Shown piece after piece: positions 6,271-15,024 of a stretch of DNA of 22,660 nucleotides (within the stretch, counting starts at the first letter, position 1; every line of letters starts with the position of its first letter). The notes below the pieces were generated by a model. The model was not told the origin of the DNA and ran no database searches. It saw only the letters and a program-made list of their open reading frames with translations. The translations under genes and the position numbers were made by a program. Source of the DNA: DTU018 sp029550685 (lineage in GTDB: Bacteria; Bacillota; Syntrophomonadia; Syntrophomonadales; Syntrophomonadaceae); NCBI GenBank assembly GCA_035412805.1, contig DAONVO010000031.1:1-22660 (forward strand), read 5' to 3'.

Positions 6271-8709
6271 TTATTCTTCATGTTCTGTCCGGAAGCGGGC
6301 AATGCTTACAATACGGTCGTTTTCAGGCAGCCTCATCAACAGGACTCCGCGGGCATAGCGCTTTTGGACCGAAATACCTTCTACTTGCAGGCGAATTATC
6401 TGTCCTTCGCTGGTTAGGATAACCAGCTCATCTTCCTCAGACACTATTTTGGAAGCTACTACTTCTCCATTTTTATGAGTAAGTTCAATGGACTTGACCC
6501 CTTTGCCGCCCCGGTTCTGGGTCTTAAATTCTTCCAGCGGCACCCGCTTGCCGTAACCATGTTCGGTGACAATCAATACATCGGCACCTTGCCTGTACTT
6601 GTCTATGCCAATAACATAATTGCCGGGATCTAAACTGATACCTTTTACCCCGGTAGCGGTCCGGCCCATGGGCCTGACCTGTTCCTCTTCGAACATTATT
6701 GCCTGCCCCCGGGCGGTATTGACCATTACCACATCACCTTTGACCACTCGCACCGCACCCACCAGTTCATCACCGGGCAGCAGGTTGACAGCAATTAACC
6801 CGGAGCGGCGCATATTCTTAAAAGCAGAAAGGGCTACTTTTTTGATAATACCTTGTTTGGTTATCATCAGCATATGCCGGTTTTCATCAAACTCTCGCGC
6901 TGCTACCAGTGTGGTCACCCGCTCATCGGGCCGCAGATCAATAAAGTTTATCAATGGCAGGCCTTTGGCCTGACGGGAAGCTTCCGGCAGGTGGTAAACC
7001 CGGTTGGAAAATACCCGGCCTTGATTGGTAAAGAACAAAACATGAGCCATGACACTGGTTACCACAACATCCGAGGAATAATCCTCGGCGCGGATAGAAG
7101 TAGCACTGATTCCTTTTCCTCCCCGCCGCTGAGCCCGGTAAATATCCAGGGGCTGTCTTTTGATATACCCACGGTTGGACAAGGTTATAACTACTTCATG
7201 GTCTTCGATGAAATCTTCTACGTTATAGTCAGAAATCTCATGGCTTATTTCTGTACGGCGTTTATCACCATACTTCTTCTTTATATCAGCCAGATCATCT
7301 TTGATAATGGACAAAACCCGTTCTGGTTTGGCCAGAATATCTTCTAAGTCGGCTATACGGATAAGCAGGTCATTATATTCCTCATCCAGCTTGCCGCGTT
7401 CCAGGTTGGTCAGCTGTACCATGCGCATATCCAGGATGGCATTGGCCTGGTCTTCGCTTAACTGGAAACGCTCCATCAAAGCTGTGCGGGCCTCTTCCCG
7501 GTCTTTGCTGCTGGTAATCAAATCGATAACTTCGTCCAGATTATCCAGAGCAATTTTCAACCCTTCGACTATATGCAGCCGCTGCTGGGCGACCTTCAAA
7601 TCATACTGGGTCCGGCGGACAATAACTTCTTGACGGTGCTCAATGTAATAGCGAAGCATGTCTTTGATGCCCAGCACCATGGGTTGTCCATGTACCAGAG
7701 CCAGCATGTTAATTCCGAAACTGTCTTCCATCTGGGTGTGCTTAAACAGGTGATTGACTATCACATTTACGTTTACATCCCGGCGCACTTCAATTACTAC
7801 TCTTATGCCTTTGCGGTCCGATTCATCACGTAAATCCACGATTCCATCAATCTTCTTGTCTCTTACCAGCTCAGCAATTTTTTCCACCAGACGGGCTTTG
7901 TTGACCTGGTAGGGAATCTCGGTAATCACAATGGCGCTTTTGCCGTTGCGGCGCTCTTCAATAGTATAGCGGGCCCGTAACTTCACTGTACCTCGTCCGG
8001 TTGCATAGGCTTTGCGTATACCTTCGGTACCCATTATAATACCGGCGGTCGGGAAATCCGGTCCCGGCAGCACCCGCATAATATCATCTAAGCTGGCTTC
8101 CGGATTATCTATTACCAGGGTAAGGGCATCTATCACTTCCGACAGGTTATGAGGCGGTATATTGGTGGCCATACCTACCGCTATGCCTGATGACCCGTTT
8201 ATGAGCAGGTTGGGTATGCGGGACGGAAGTACCTGGGGTTCCTGCCGGGTATCGTCATAGTTAGGACGCCAATCAATAGTGTCTTTATCTATATCAGCCA
8301 GCATTTCACCAGCTATGCGTGACATGCGGCTTTCGGTGTAACGCATGGCTGCAGCCCCATCACCATCGATGGAACCAAAGTTGCCATGCCCATCTACCAG
8401 CGGATAACGCATAGCAAAATCCTGGGCTAGTTTAACCATAGCCTCATAAATGGCGGCATCACCGTGGGGATGGTATTTACCCATTACCTCCCCCACAATG
8501 TTGGCGGACTTTTTGTGGGGTTTGTCATGGGTCATCCCCTGGTCGTACAGAGCATAGAGAATACGGCGATGAACGGGTTTGAGACCATCCCGTACATCAG
8601 GAATAGCTCGAGATACAATAACACTCATGGAGTATTCCAAGAATGATTTTTTAACCTCTTTTTCGATATCAACGGTGGCTACATTTTCAAACAGATTTGC
8701 TTCTGCCAA
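6271..8709 (-). CDS. gyrA: DNA gyrase subunit A
   Basis: GyrA is the DNA-breaking and rejoining subunit of gyrase, which introduces negative supercoils with GyrB. The 812 residues contain the winged-helix region with HPHGDAAIYE (80-89), the active-site Tyr124 in AMRYTESRMS, a coiled-coil and tower region, and a C-terminal beta-pinwheel with a GyrA box QRRGGKG. The residue equivalent to E. coli Ser83 is Ala85, and the one equivalent to Asp87 is Glu89. The only suitable start is TTG at 8709: a stop codon lies two codons upstream in frame and AGGAG is 10 nt away. gyrB ends 16 nt before it. Confidence 0.98.
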   Translation of the reverse strand: MAEANLFENVATVDIEKEVKKSFLEYSMSVIVSRAIPDVRDGLKPVHRRILYALYDQGMTHDKPHKKSANIVGEVMGKYHPHGDAAIYEAMVKLAQDFAMRYPLVDGHGNFGSIDGDGAAAMRYTESRMSRIAGEMLADIDKDTIDWRPNYDDTRQEPQVLPSRIPNLLINGSSGIAVGMATNIPPHNLSEVIDALTLVIDNPEASLDDIMRVLPGPDFPTAGIIMGTEGIRKAYATGRGTVKLRARYTIEERRNGKSAIVITEIPYQVNKARLVEKIAELVRDKKIDGIVDLRDESDRKGIRVVIEVRRDVNVNVIVNHLFKHTQMEDSFGINMLALVHGQPMVLGIKDMLRYYIEHRQEVIVRRTQYDLKVAQQRLHIVEGLKIALDNLDEVIDLITSSKDREEARTALMERFQLSEDQANAILDMRMVQLTNLERGKLDEEYNDLLIRIADLEDILAKPERVLSIIKDDLADIKKKYGDKRRTEISHEISDYNVEDFIEDHEVVITLSNRGYIKRQPLDIYRAQRRGGKGISATSIRAEDYSSDVVVTSVMAHVLFFTNQGRVFSNRVYHLPEASRQAKGLPLINFIDLRPDERVTTLVAAREFDENRHMLMITKQGIIKKVALSAFKNMRRSGLIAVNLLPGDELVGAVRVVKGDVVMVNTARGQAIMFEEEQVRPMGRTATGVKGISLDPGNYVIGIDKYRQGADVLIVTEHGYGKRVPLEEFKTQNRGGKGVKSIELTHKNGEVVASKIVSEEDELVILTSEGQIIRLQVEGISVQKRYARGVLLMRLPENDRIVSIARFRTEHEE

Positions 8710-8725
8710 TGGTTATCAACTCCTG

Positions 8726-10636
8726 TTAAATGTCCAGGTTGGTTACGAACCTGGCATTAGCCTGAATGAATTCCCGGCGGGGCTCTACATTATCTCCCAT
8801 CAGGCTGGAGAAAATTTCGTCAGCTCGAATGGCATCTTCCACTGTTACCTGCAAGATTCGCCGGTTTTCGGGATTCATAGTAGTTTCCCACAGCTGCTCG
8901 GGATCCATTTCTCCCAGACCTTTGTACCGCTGTATAGTCCATTTCTTGCCGGACTGGGCTATAAATTCATTCATTTTTTCTTCGCTGTGAAAATAGTGAA
9001 TCTCATTTCCTCTCTTAATTCCGTACAAGGGCGGTTGAGCAATATATACATATCCTTGTTCCACTAAGGGACGCATAAAGCGGTAGAAGAAAGTTAACAG
9101 CAGTACCCGAATGTGAGATCCATCCACATCAGCGTCGGTCATAATCAAAAGCTTGTGGTAACGAGCCTTGCTGATATCAAAGTCTTCATCAATACCAGTA
9201 CCCATAGCGGTAATCAAAGCCCGGATCTCTTCATTGGACAGGACCCGGTCCAAACGGGCCTTTTCTACATTGAGAATCTTTCCCCTCAAGGGCAGAATAG
9301 CTTGGAAGTTGCGGTCCCTCCCCTGTTTAGCCGACCCGCCGGCGGAATCTCCCTCGACAATAAACAGTTCTGATTCTGCTGGATCCCGACTGCTGCAATC
9401 TGCCAGTTTGCCCGGCAGGGTGGTGGTTTCCAGGGCACTTTTACGCCGGGTCAATTCCCGGGCTTTTTTGGCCGCTTCCCGGGCTCTGCGGGCTGATATG
9501 GCCTTTTCCATAATGCGCCTGGCAATTGTCGGATTCTCATTCAGATAATCTTCCAAATTCTCATATACAACTGATTCCACAATACCACGGATATAAGTGT
9601 TACCTAATTTGGTTTTGGTTTGTCCTTCAAATTGAGGTTCTTTTACCAGCACCGACACAATGGCTGCCAGTCCTTCCCGGATGTCTTCTCCGGAAAGATT
9701 ACTGTCGTTTTCTTTGAGAAAATTATTCTTTTTTGCATAATCATTAATTACTCTGGTCAGACCGTTCTTAAACCCTACTTCATGGGTACCGCCTTCCTGA
9801 GTGTGAATGTTATTGGCAAAGGAATATATGTTCTCGCTGTATCCGGTATTGTACTGCAGGGCGATACGTACAATTACGTCATCCTTTTTGCTTTCTATAT
9901 AAAATGGTTTCTCGCTCAACAATTCCTTGTTTTTATTAAGATAAGCTACAAAAGCCTGTAAGCCGTCCTGGTAATGAAACTCCTTCTCTACCGGCTCTTC
10001 TTCTCGTTCATCCCGTAGTATAATACGCAGTCCCTGATTCAAAAAGGCTAGCTCCCGCAAGCGCTGTTCGATAATCTCTCTCTCAAAGTTTACTTCTTCA
10101 AATATCTCTGGGTCAGGATGAAAATGAATAGTAGTTCCTGTGTCCTCACTGTTGCCGTCGGTATATAGAGGTCCCAGCGGTACTCCTCTTTCATAGGCTT
10201 GTTTATGTACTTGTCCATCGCGGTATATAGTTATATCCATGTGATTGGATAGTGCATTCACAACCGATAAACCCACTCCATGCAATCCACCGGAAATGTT
10301 GTATCCGCTTCCTCCGAACTTTCCCCCGGAATGCAGGGTGGTCATAATTACTTCAATAGCCGGGATTCCCATTGAGGGGTGAATATCTACGGGAATACCT
10401 CTGCCATTATCGTATACAGTTACCCAGTTGTCCTTATGGATAGTGACTTTGATGGTATCGCAATAGCCGGCTACTGCTTCATCAATGCTATTGTCCACTA
10501 TTTCGAAAACTAGATGATGCAGACCTCGGGGACCGGTGGTTCCAATGTACATTCCTGGGCGCTTGCGTACGGCCTCCAGCCCTTCCAGGACCTGAATGTC
10601 AGAAGCACTGTAACCATTGTTATTTGTGCCGTTCAT
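8726..10636 (-). CDS. gyrB: DNA gyrase subunit B
   Basis: GyrB is the ATPase subunit of gyrase. The N-terminal GHKL ATP-binding fold shows RKRPGMYIG, EIVDNSIDEA (catalytic Glu and Mg-binding Asn), DNGRGIPVD and GGLHGVG. The TOPRIM domain follows with EGDSAGGSAKQGRDR and the metal-binding DADVDGSHI, then the C-terminal IQRYKGLGEM. Its 636 residues fit the Firmicutes type, without the E. coli insertion. AGGAGG sits 7 nt before the ATG and lies within the 3' end of remB, which stops 2 nt upstream, so the genes are tightly packed and probably co-transcribed. Confidence 0.98.
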   Translation of the reverse strand: MNGTNNNGYSASDIQVLEGLEAVRKRPGMYIGTTGPRGLHHLVFEIVDNSIDEAVAGYCDTIKVTIHKDNWVTVYDNGRGIPVDIHPSMGIPAIEVIMTTLHSGGKFGGSGYNISGGLHGVGLSVVNALSNHMDITIYRDGQVHKQAYERGVPLGPLYTDGNSEDTGTTIHFHPDPEIFEEVNFEREIIEQRLRELAFLNQGLRIILRDEREEEPVEKEFHYQDGLQAFVAYLNKNKELLSEKPFYIESKKDDVIVRIALQYNTGYSENIYSFANNIHTQEGGTHEVGFKNGLTRVINDYAKKNNFLKENDSNLSGEDIREGLAAIVSVLVKEPQFEGQTKTKLGNTYIRGIVESVVYENLEDYLNENPTIARRIMEKAISARRAREAAKKARELTRRKSALETTTLPGKLADCSSRDPAESELFIVEGDSAGGSAKQGRDRNFQAILPLRGKILNVEKARLDRVLSNEEIRALITAMGTGIDEDFDISKARYHKLLIMTDADVDGSHIRVLLLTFFYRFMRPLVEQGYVYIAQPPLYGIKRGNEIHYFHSEEKMNEFIAQSGKKWTIQRYKGLGEMDPEQLWETTMNPENRRILQVTVEDAIRADEIFSSLMGDNVEPRREFIQANARFVTNLDI

Positions 10637-10638
10637 GT

Positions 10639-10890
10639 CTACACCTCCTGGACATAATTAGATGCCCGTTTATAGAGGGTGGTAGAAGAAATAGGAGATA
10701 GGTAAACCTTGTCATCACAGAGAACCAGGGATTTATCTTTTCCCTTTTCACTTATTGGCACCAGTTTTTTCTCCGCGCGAGCGATCTCCACAATATCCTG
10801 AATATCATCAGCCAGGGGAGGTTCAAGATTAAGAATGGCTATGATGTTCTGGGAAGATATTATATAGTTGTTTCCTAGATGAATATACAC
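10639..10890 (-). CDS. remB: RemB-like regulator (DUF370 family)
   Basis: This 83-residue protein begins MYIHLGNNYIIS and carries YLSPISSTTLYKRA near its end, matching what I recall of B. subtilis RemB (YaaB), which has the same position between recF and gyrB. In B. subtilis RemB promotes expression of biofilm matrix genes. Whether that holds in this organism is unknown, and the conserved position may reflect something older. The start is GTG with AAAGGGG 7 nt upstream. It lies 4 nt after the recF stop and 2 nt before gyrB. Confidence 0.87.
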   Translation of the reverse strand: MYIHLGNNYIISSQNIIAILNLEPPLADDIQDIVEIARAEKKLVPISEKGKDKSLVLCDDKVYLSPISSTTLYKRASNYVQEV

Positions 10891-10894
10891 GAGA

Positions 10895-12025
10895 CTACCC
10901 CTTTCCTAATAGTTGTCCCTTTGTCATGCGGCAGACAAAAGCCTGATTAGCTTTTATTTGCTGGTTTTCAAAATGAACCGTGGTAAGAAAACTTTGAAAT
11001 GAAGCCTCTTGCAGATAACTGAGCAACCTCTGCTGCCGTTCGTTATCTAACTCAGACAAGACTTCGTCTAACAGGAAAACTGGATATTCCCCCTGGGTCT
11101 TTTGCAAGGCCATTAATTCTGCCAGTTTAAGGCTTACCGAAATACTGCGCTGCTGCCCTTGGGAAGCAAATTGGCGAGCAGGATGATCGTCTAGATATAT
11201 GTTGATGTCATCCCGGTGAGGACCAATTAAACTGCTTTTACGCGCACACTCCTGTTCTTTAATTTGTTTCAGCTGGTTTAACATGGATAATCTTAAAATT
11301 TCAAAATTTATTTTATCATTATCTAATTCTAAGGGAAATGAAATAGCATAGCGTATTTTAAGTCCTCCTGCATCTTCTCCGCTCATATATTCATAGAGAG
11401 AACCCGCTAACTGATCCAGCAAGTTAACCATATTAATACGCGCTATTATTATTTTAACAGCTTGCTCTACAAAAATTTCGGTAGTTAAAGCGAAGGTTTT
11501 TGTATTAGCTTGGTTATTTCTTAATAAAGCATTCCTTTTCTTTAAAATTTTAACATAGTTATCCAGATGATACCCATACTCTTTACCGGCTTGTTTTAAG
11601 GCGAAATCCAGGAAGAAGCGCCGCCGGCTGGGTGATCCTTTAACCAAATATAAATCGTCTGGTGTAAATATAACCACACGCAGACGATCTGGATGATGGG
11701 GATTGGTTTTTCGTCCATTTAGGGTTATTTTTTTTCCCTGGACCCGATCATATTTAATCCTGGTTTCAAAGCAACGCTCTTCATATTCGTAACAACCCCA
11801 AACCTCGTAAGACTGCGCCTGGTCATTCACCATAACTTGGTCACTGGAGGTACGAAAAGAAGTGCCAGTCGCTAAAACACAAATCGCCTCGAGAAGGTTG
11901 GTTTTTCCCTGTGCATTATCTCCCACTATAACATTCAAATTTGGTGACGGCCGGTGTTCAATATTAATTAAATTTCTAAAGTTAGAAACCTGGTAATGAA
12001 TAACCTTCAAGGATGGGTCCACCAT
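10895..12025 (-). CDS. recF: DNA replication and repair protein RecF
   Basis: RecF is an SMC-like ATPase that helps load RecA at single-strand gaps through RecO and RecR. The 376 residues show Walker A GDNAQGKTN (35-43), an ABC signature region SQGQQRS, and Walker B FLLDEVLSELD (about 317-327). The start is the ATG only 3 nt after the dnaN stop. No strong Shine-Dalgarno is visible, so translation is probably coupled to dnaN, and a start a few codons later cannot be excluded. The small S4-domain gene often found between dnaN and recF in Firmicutes is absent. Base composition is more AT-rich than in gyrA or gyrB. Confidence 0.95.
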   Translation of the reverse strand: MVDPSLKVIHYQVSNFRNLINIEHRPSPNLNVIVGDNAQGKTNLLEAICVLATGTSFRTSSDQVMVNDQAQSYEVWGCYEYEERCFETRIKYDRVQGKKITLNGRKTNPHHPDRLRVVIFTPDDLYLVKGSPSRRRFFLDFALKQAGKEYGYHLDNYVKILKKRNALLRNNQANTKTFALTTEIFVEQAVKIIIARINMVNLLDQLAGSLYEYMSGEDAGGLKIRYAISFPLELDNDKINFEILRLSMLNQLKQIKEQECARKSSLIGPHRDDINIYLDDHPARQFASQGQQRSISVSLKLAELMALQKTQGEYPVFLLDEVLSELDNERQQRLLSYLQEASFQSFLTTVHFENQQIKANQAFVCRMTKGQLLGKG

Positions 12026-12028
12026 TCT

Positions 12029-13168
12029 TTATTGACTGGTTCGCAGTGGAACCAGTACATACAGATAGTAAGCCTTTTCCGGATTGGTTATAAGAGCTGG
12101 CCCCAGGGAACCAGACATCTGCACAGATATTTTATCGGTTTCCGCGGTAAATATCTTCATTACATCTAAAAAATAATTGGTATTAAAGGCTATGCGGAAA
12201 TCCTTGTCTCCTTTTATCTCAAAATCATCAATTACCTCTTCTATTTCTCCCATGGCTTCTGAGAAGGCATTGACGATAATCTCCTGCTCTCCCAGGTTCA
12301 ACTGGACATGGTGAATTTTTAATTTTTCATCGGTAGGCATGGTCCTGGCTCTTTCCAAAGTAGTGGTAAGAAGATGGGAGTCAATAGTAAGGGTGGTGCT
12401 GAATTGTTTAGGAATTACTTGTTCGTAATTCGGATACTGTCCTTCAATTAATCGTGACATAAGCAATATATTGCCTTTGGAAAAAATCACGTTGTTATCA
12501 CTGAAACTTAAGTCGATCAAATCATCCCCGTCATCTAACAGACGAGCCAGTTCGTTAACGGTACGAGTGGGAATAATAAAGTTAAAAGGCTTAAGCTCTT
12601 TATCCTCAAGGGCATAGGAAAAATAGGCCAGCCGGTGGGTGTCGGAAGCTACTATTTTTAATACTCCTTCTTCCAGAACATCAAATAAAACGCCGGTAAA
12701 AACCTGGCGAAAATGGGTGGCTGCTGCCGCGAAGGAGGTTTTTCGCAAAGCTTCTTTTAACACATTCTGAGGCAGAGAAAAACGGTGCTCCATATGAGCT
12801 ATGGGTAAACCTGGATATTCCTGGTCCCGGTAGGTATTAATGTAACCGGAAGAACGCCCGTAAGTAATATCCAGGCGGGAAGTTTCCGGATTTAATTCCA
12901 GGCGTATGGCAGACTCTGGAAGTAGTTTTATAAAGTCAGCAAAATAATGGGCATTAACTAGTACTGAACCTTCCTCTAATATTTGTACCTGATCAGTGGA
13001 AGCTCTAATGCCGATTTCTAGATCCGTAGCGGTCATGGTTAGACCCTTTTCCTGGGAAGCTTCTATTAGAAGCCCGGAAAGCACTGGTATGGTGTTTTTG
13101 CTGGAAGCAGCCCTATGTACTAGAGAAGTGAGAGCTGACAATTCATTTTTTTCAATAGTAATTTTCAC
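12029..13168 (-). CDS. dnaN: DNA polymerase III beta subunit (sliding clamp)
   Basis: DnaN forms the ring-shaped clamp that tethers DNA polymerase III to DNA. The 379-residue product has the three-fold clamp pattern; SSKNTIPVLSGLLIEA near the N-terminus and a C-terminus ending in the usual YVLVPLRTSQ are typical. I chose the GTG at 13168 because GGGAGG ends 7-8 nt upstream and the protein then begins (V)KITIEKNEL, like other clamps. An in-frame ATG at 13183 would add MGGSP, but those codons are the Shine-Dalgarno itself. The gene follows dnaA after about 165 nt containing origin-like sequence. Confidence 0.96.
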   Translation of the reverse strand: MKITIEKNELSALTSLVHRAASSKNTIPVLSGLLIEASQEKGLTMTATDLEIGIRASTDQVQILEEGSVLVNAHYFADFIKLLPESAIRLELNPETSRLDITYGRSSGYINTYRDQEYPGLPIAHMEHRFSLPQNVLKEALRKTSFAAAATHFRQVFTGVLFDVLEEGVLKIVASDTHRLAYFSYALEDKELKPFNFIIPTRTVNELARLLDDGDDLIDLSFSDNNVIFSKGNILLMSRLIEGQYPNYEQVIPKQFSTTLTIDSHLLTTTLERARTMPTDEKLKIHHVQLNLGEQEIIVNAFSEAMGEIEEVIDDFEIKGDKDFRIAFNTNYFLDVMKIFTAETDKISVQMSGSLGPALITNPEKAYYLYVLVPLRTSQ

Positions 13169-13203
13169 TGGAGACCCTCCCATATTCTTTTTTTCAGCAG
13201 CCC

Positions 13204-13269
13204 CTTATATATTTCTTATTTATCAGACATTCGCAGTCGTAGCAGTAGAGTAACTTAATATGTGGATAA
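13204..13269. other. Putative oriC unwinding region between dnaA and dnaN
   Basis: A consensus DnaA box TGTGGATAA lies at 13261-13269. To its left on the plus strand is CAG TCG TAG CAG TAG (13234-13248), which read 3'-to-5' away from the box gives GAT GAC GAT GCT GAC, similar to DnaA-trio repeats. Beyond it is an AT-rich stretch (13205-13224). Box, trios and AT-rich DNA in this order match the B. subtilis basal unwinding element, which also lies between dnaA and dnaN. A weaker box-like TGTTTATAA is at 13315-13323. The GC-rich tract found between box and trios in B. subtilis is missing. Confidence 0.6.
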
Positions 13270-13333
13270 AATGGGACAAGCACATATTGTCGGCCTTTTT
13301 GTAAGGGAAAAACCTGTTTATAACTTGTCCAAT

Positions 13334-14641
13334 TTAAAACTGGTTTGGATCTAACCGATGGGATAACTCATCTATGGTAGCCGCCAGTTCCGGATCAGCT
13401 TCTAACTCCTTCTCTACCTTTTCTGCAGCATGTATAACCGTAGTATGATCACGACCGCCAAACTGATCTCCAATCTGTGGATACGAGGCATCAGTCAGTT
13501 TACGACATAAGAACATGGCCACCTGGCGGGGGACCACTACCTGCTTATTGCGCTTCTTGGATAAAAGCTCGGCCATTTCTATATTATAATAGGAACAAAC
13601 TTCTTTCTGAATCATTTCGATGGTTATTTTGCGAGGCCGCGGCGGAGGCAGTATATCCTTTAGGGCTTCGGTAGCCAGGGCCATATCCAAAGGTTTTCCG
13701 GTCACAGTGGCATAGGCTACCAGACGGATCAGAGCCCCCTCCAATTCTCTTATATTAGATTCGATGCTATTAGCAATATAATCGAGAATATCATAAGGAA
13801 TATTTAAGTTTTCCATTTGTGCTTTCTTACGCAGAATAGCAATGCGGGTTTCCAGATCAGGCGGCTGTATATCGCAGATTAACCCCCATTCAAAACGGCT
13901 GCGCAAGCGATCCTCCAGGGTGGGTATATTACGAGGAGGGCGATCGCTGGATATGACTAATTGCTTATTAGCCTCGTATAAACTATTAAAAGTGTGGAAA
14001 AATTCTTCCTGAGTACGTTCTTTGCCGGCCAGAAACTGAATATCATCTATCAACAGCACGTCTATGTTGCGATACTTATTACGAAAGCCGGAGGTATTAT
14101 CATCACGGATTGAACTTATTAATTCATTGGTAAACTGTTCTGAGGAAACGTAAGTAACACTAGCCGAGCGGTTTTTCTGGAGAATGTGGTGGCCAATAGC
14201 TTGCATTAGGTGAGTTTTGCCTAGCCCAACCCCTCCGTAAATGAAAAGAGGATTATAAGCTCGAGATGGTGCTTCTCCTACCGCATAGCAGGCCGCGTGG
14301 GCAAAGCGGTTACTGTTACCTACTACGAAGGTATCAAAGGTGTATTTAGCATTCAGAAAATAAGTATTACCTTCCGCATGGGGCTGGGAATCAGTAATGA
14401 TTTCCAGTGAAGCATCCTGATCAGTTATAGCCCGCAAATGGGTGAGCATAGTGTTCAAATAACGCGACTCTATCCATTCCTTGGTCAAGGTATTAGGAAC
14501 CGTTATATATAGAGTATTGCCTCGTACTTCAGTGAATTTGGCCATGGAAAACCAAATTTCAAAGCTGGTGGAACCTATCTCATCGCGGATAATTTGCATA
14601 ACTTTAGTCCATGCTGTGGCATAGTCGTGTTGGTAGGCCAT
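13334..14641 (-). CDS. dnaA: Chromosomal replication initiator DnaA
   Basis: DnaA binds DnaA boxes, oligomerises with ATP and opens the origin. In 435 residues the order is domain I (about 1-80), a very short linker domain II (about 80-93), an AAA+ domain with Walker A GGVGLGKTH (136-144) and Walker B VLLIDDIQFL, and domain IV with the helix-turn-helix signature GGRDHTTVIHA (from 395). GGAGG lies 6 nt before the ATG. Intergenic regions with DnaA boxes flank the gene on both sides, which suggests autoregulation. On the upstream side a TATACT (14768-14773) could be a -10 element, but its -35 is poor. Confidence 0.98.
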   Translation of the reverse strand: MAYQHDYATAWTKVMQIIRDEIGSTSFEIWFSMAKFTEVRGNTLYITVPNTLTKEWIESRYLNTMLTHLRAITDQDASLEIITDSQPHAEGNTYFLNAKYTFDTFVVGNSNRFAHAACYAVGEAPSRAYNPLFIYGGVGLGKTHLMQAIGHHILQKNRSASVTYVSSEQFTNELISSIRDDNTSGFRNKYRNIDVLLIDDIQFLAGKERTQEEFFHTFNSLYEANKQLVISSDRPPRNIPTLEDRLRSRFEWGLICDIQPPDLETRIAILRKKAQMENLNIPYDILDYIANSIESNIRELEGALIRLVAYATVTGKPLDMALATEALKDILPPPRPRKITIEMIQKEVCSYYNIEMAELLSKKRNKQVVVPRQVAMFLCRKLTDASYPQIGDQFGGRDHTTVIHAAEKVEKELEADPELAATIDELSHRLDPNQF

Positions 14642-14661
14642 TACAATCCTCCCTGTTTATA

Positions 14662-14670
14662 TGTGGAAAA
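14662..14670 (-). promoter_or_regulatory. Near-consensus DnaA box
   Basis: Read on the minus strand this is TTTTCCACA, one mismatch from TTATNCACA, 20 nt upstream of the dnaA start codon. Confidence 0.55.
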
Positions 14671-14695
14671 CCTACTCTGTTGAAAAGCACAATAA

Positions 14696-14704
14696 TGTGG
14701 ATAA
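14696..14704 (-). promoter_or_regulatory. DnaA box
   Basis: Read on the minus strand this is TTATCCACA, a perfect match to the DnaA-box consensus. Confidence 0.85.
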
Positions 14705-14809
14705 AATAAATGAGATGGTAACAACCCCAATTAAATGAACAGTTACCCTTTACCGTTAGCCAGATATAGTATAATGATAGCAAATAATAAACTAGTGTTA
14801 AAGTACAGA

Positions 14810-14818
14810 TGTGTATAA
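14810..14818 (-). promoter_or_regulatory. DnaA box next to the rpmH promoter
   Basis: Read on the minus strand this is TTATACACA, which fits TTATNCACA. It ends 4 nt upstream of the rpmH -35 element, so DnaA binding could influence rpmH transcription. Confidence 0.75.
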
Positions 14819-14822
14819 CTTC

Positions 14823-14852
14823 TTGACAGGCCCTTGGCCGCATCTCTATAAT
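14823..14852 (+). promoter_or_regulatory. sigma-A promoter of the rpmH-rnpA-yidD-yidC-jag cluster
   Basis: A perfect -35 TTGACA (14823-14828) and a perfect -10 TATAAT (14847-14852) are separated by 18 nt. The expected start is near 14859, about 30 nt ahead of the rpmH ATG. This is the clearest promoter for the right-arm genes in the window. Confidence 0.88.
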
Positions 14853-14889
14853 TATAGGGTGCTTATTTAGCGTAAGGAGGCTCAATATA

Positions 14890-15024
14890 ATGAAAAGAAC
14901 CTATCAGCCGAAAACCCGGCAGAGAAAGAAAGTACACGGATTCCGCAAACGGATGTCCACCAGTTCAGGACGCCGGGTTCTGGCCAGCCGCCGGAAAAAA
15001 GGAAGAAAAATTATTTCCGCTTAA
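14890..15024 (+). CDS. rpmH: 50S ribosomal protein L34
   Basis: This 44-residue, highly basic protein begins MKRTYQPKTRQRKK and contains HGFRKRMST and a basic tail ending KKGRKIISA, the classic L34 pattern. It is part of the large ribosomal subunit. AAGGAGG lies 9 nt before the ATG, and a consensus promoter is just upstream. rpmH next to rnpA and divergent from dnaA is the standard bacterial arrangement. Confidence 0.98.
   Translation: MKRTYQPKTRQRKKVHGFRKRMSTSSGRRVLASRRKKGRKIISA

Larger units (their letters stand above)
14642..14889. other. Putative oriC region between dnaA and rpmH
   Basis: These 248 nt separate the divergent dnaA and rpmH genes. They hold two consensus DnaA boxes, TGTGGATAA (14696-14704) and TGTGTATAA (14810-14818), and a one-mismatch box TGTGGAAAA (14662-14670), all in the same orientation. 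The middle part is AT-rich. The strand switch of all genes at this point and the dnaA/rpmH neighbourhood support an origin. An open frame crossing it on the minus strand has no gene-like features. Confidence 0.8.

Noticed and set aside
14604..14885. 93-codon minus-strand frame across the dnaA-rpmH gap
   Set aside because: It spans DnaA boxes and the rpmH promoter and overlaps the dnaA start in another frame. It has no family resemblance and reads as translated AT-rich origin DNA.
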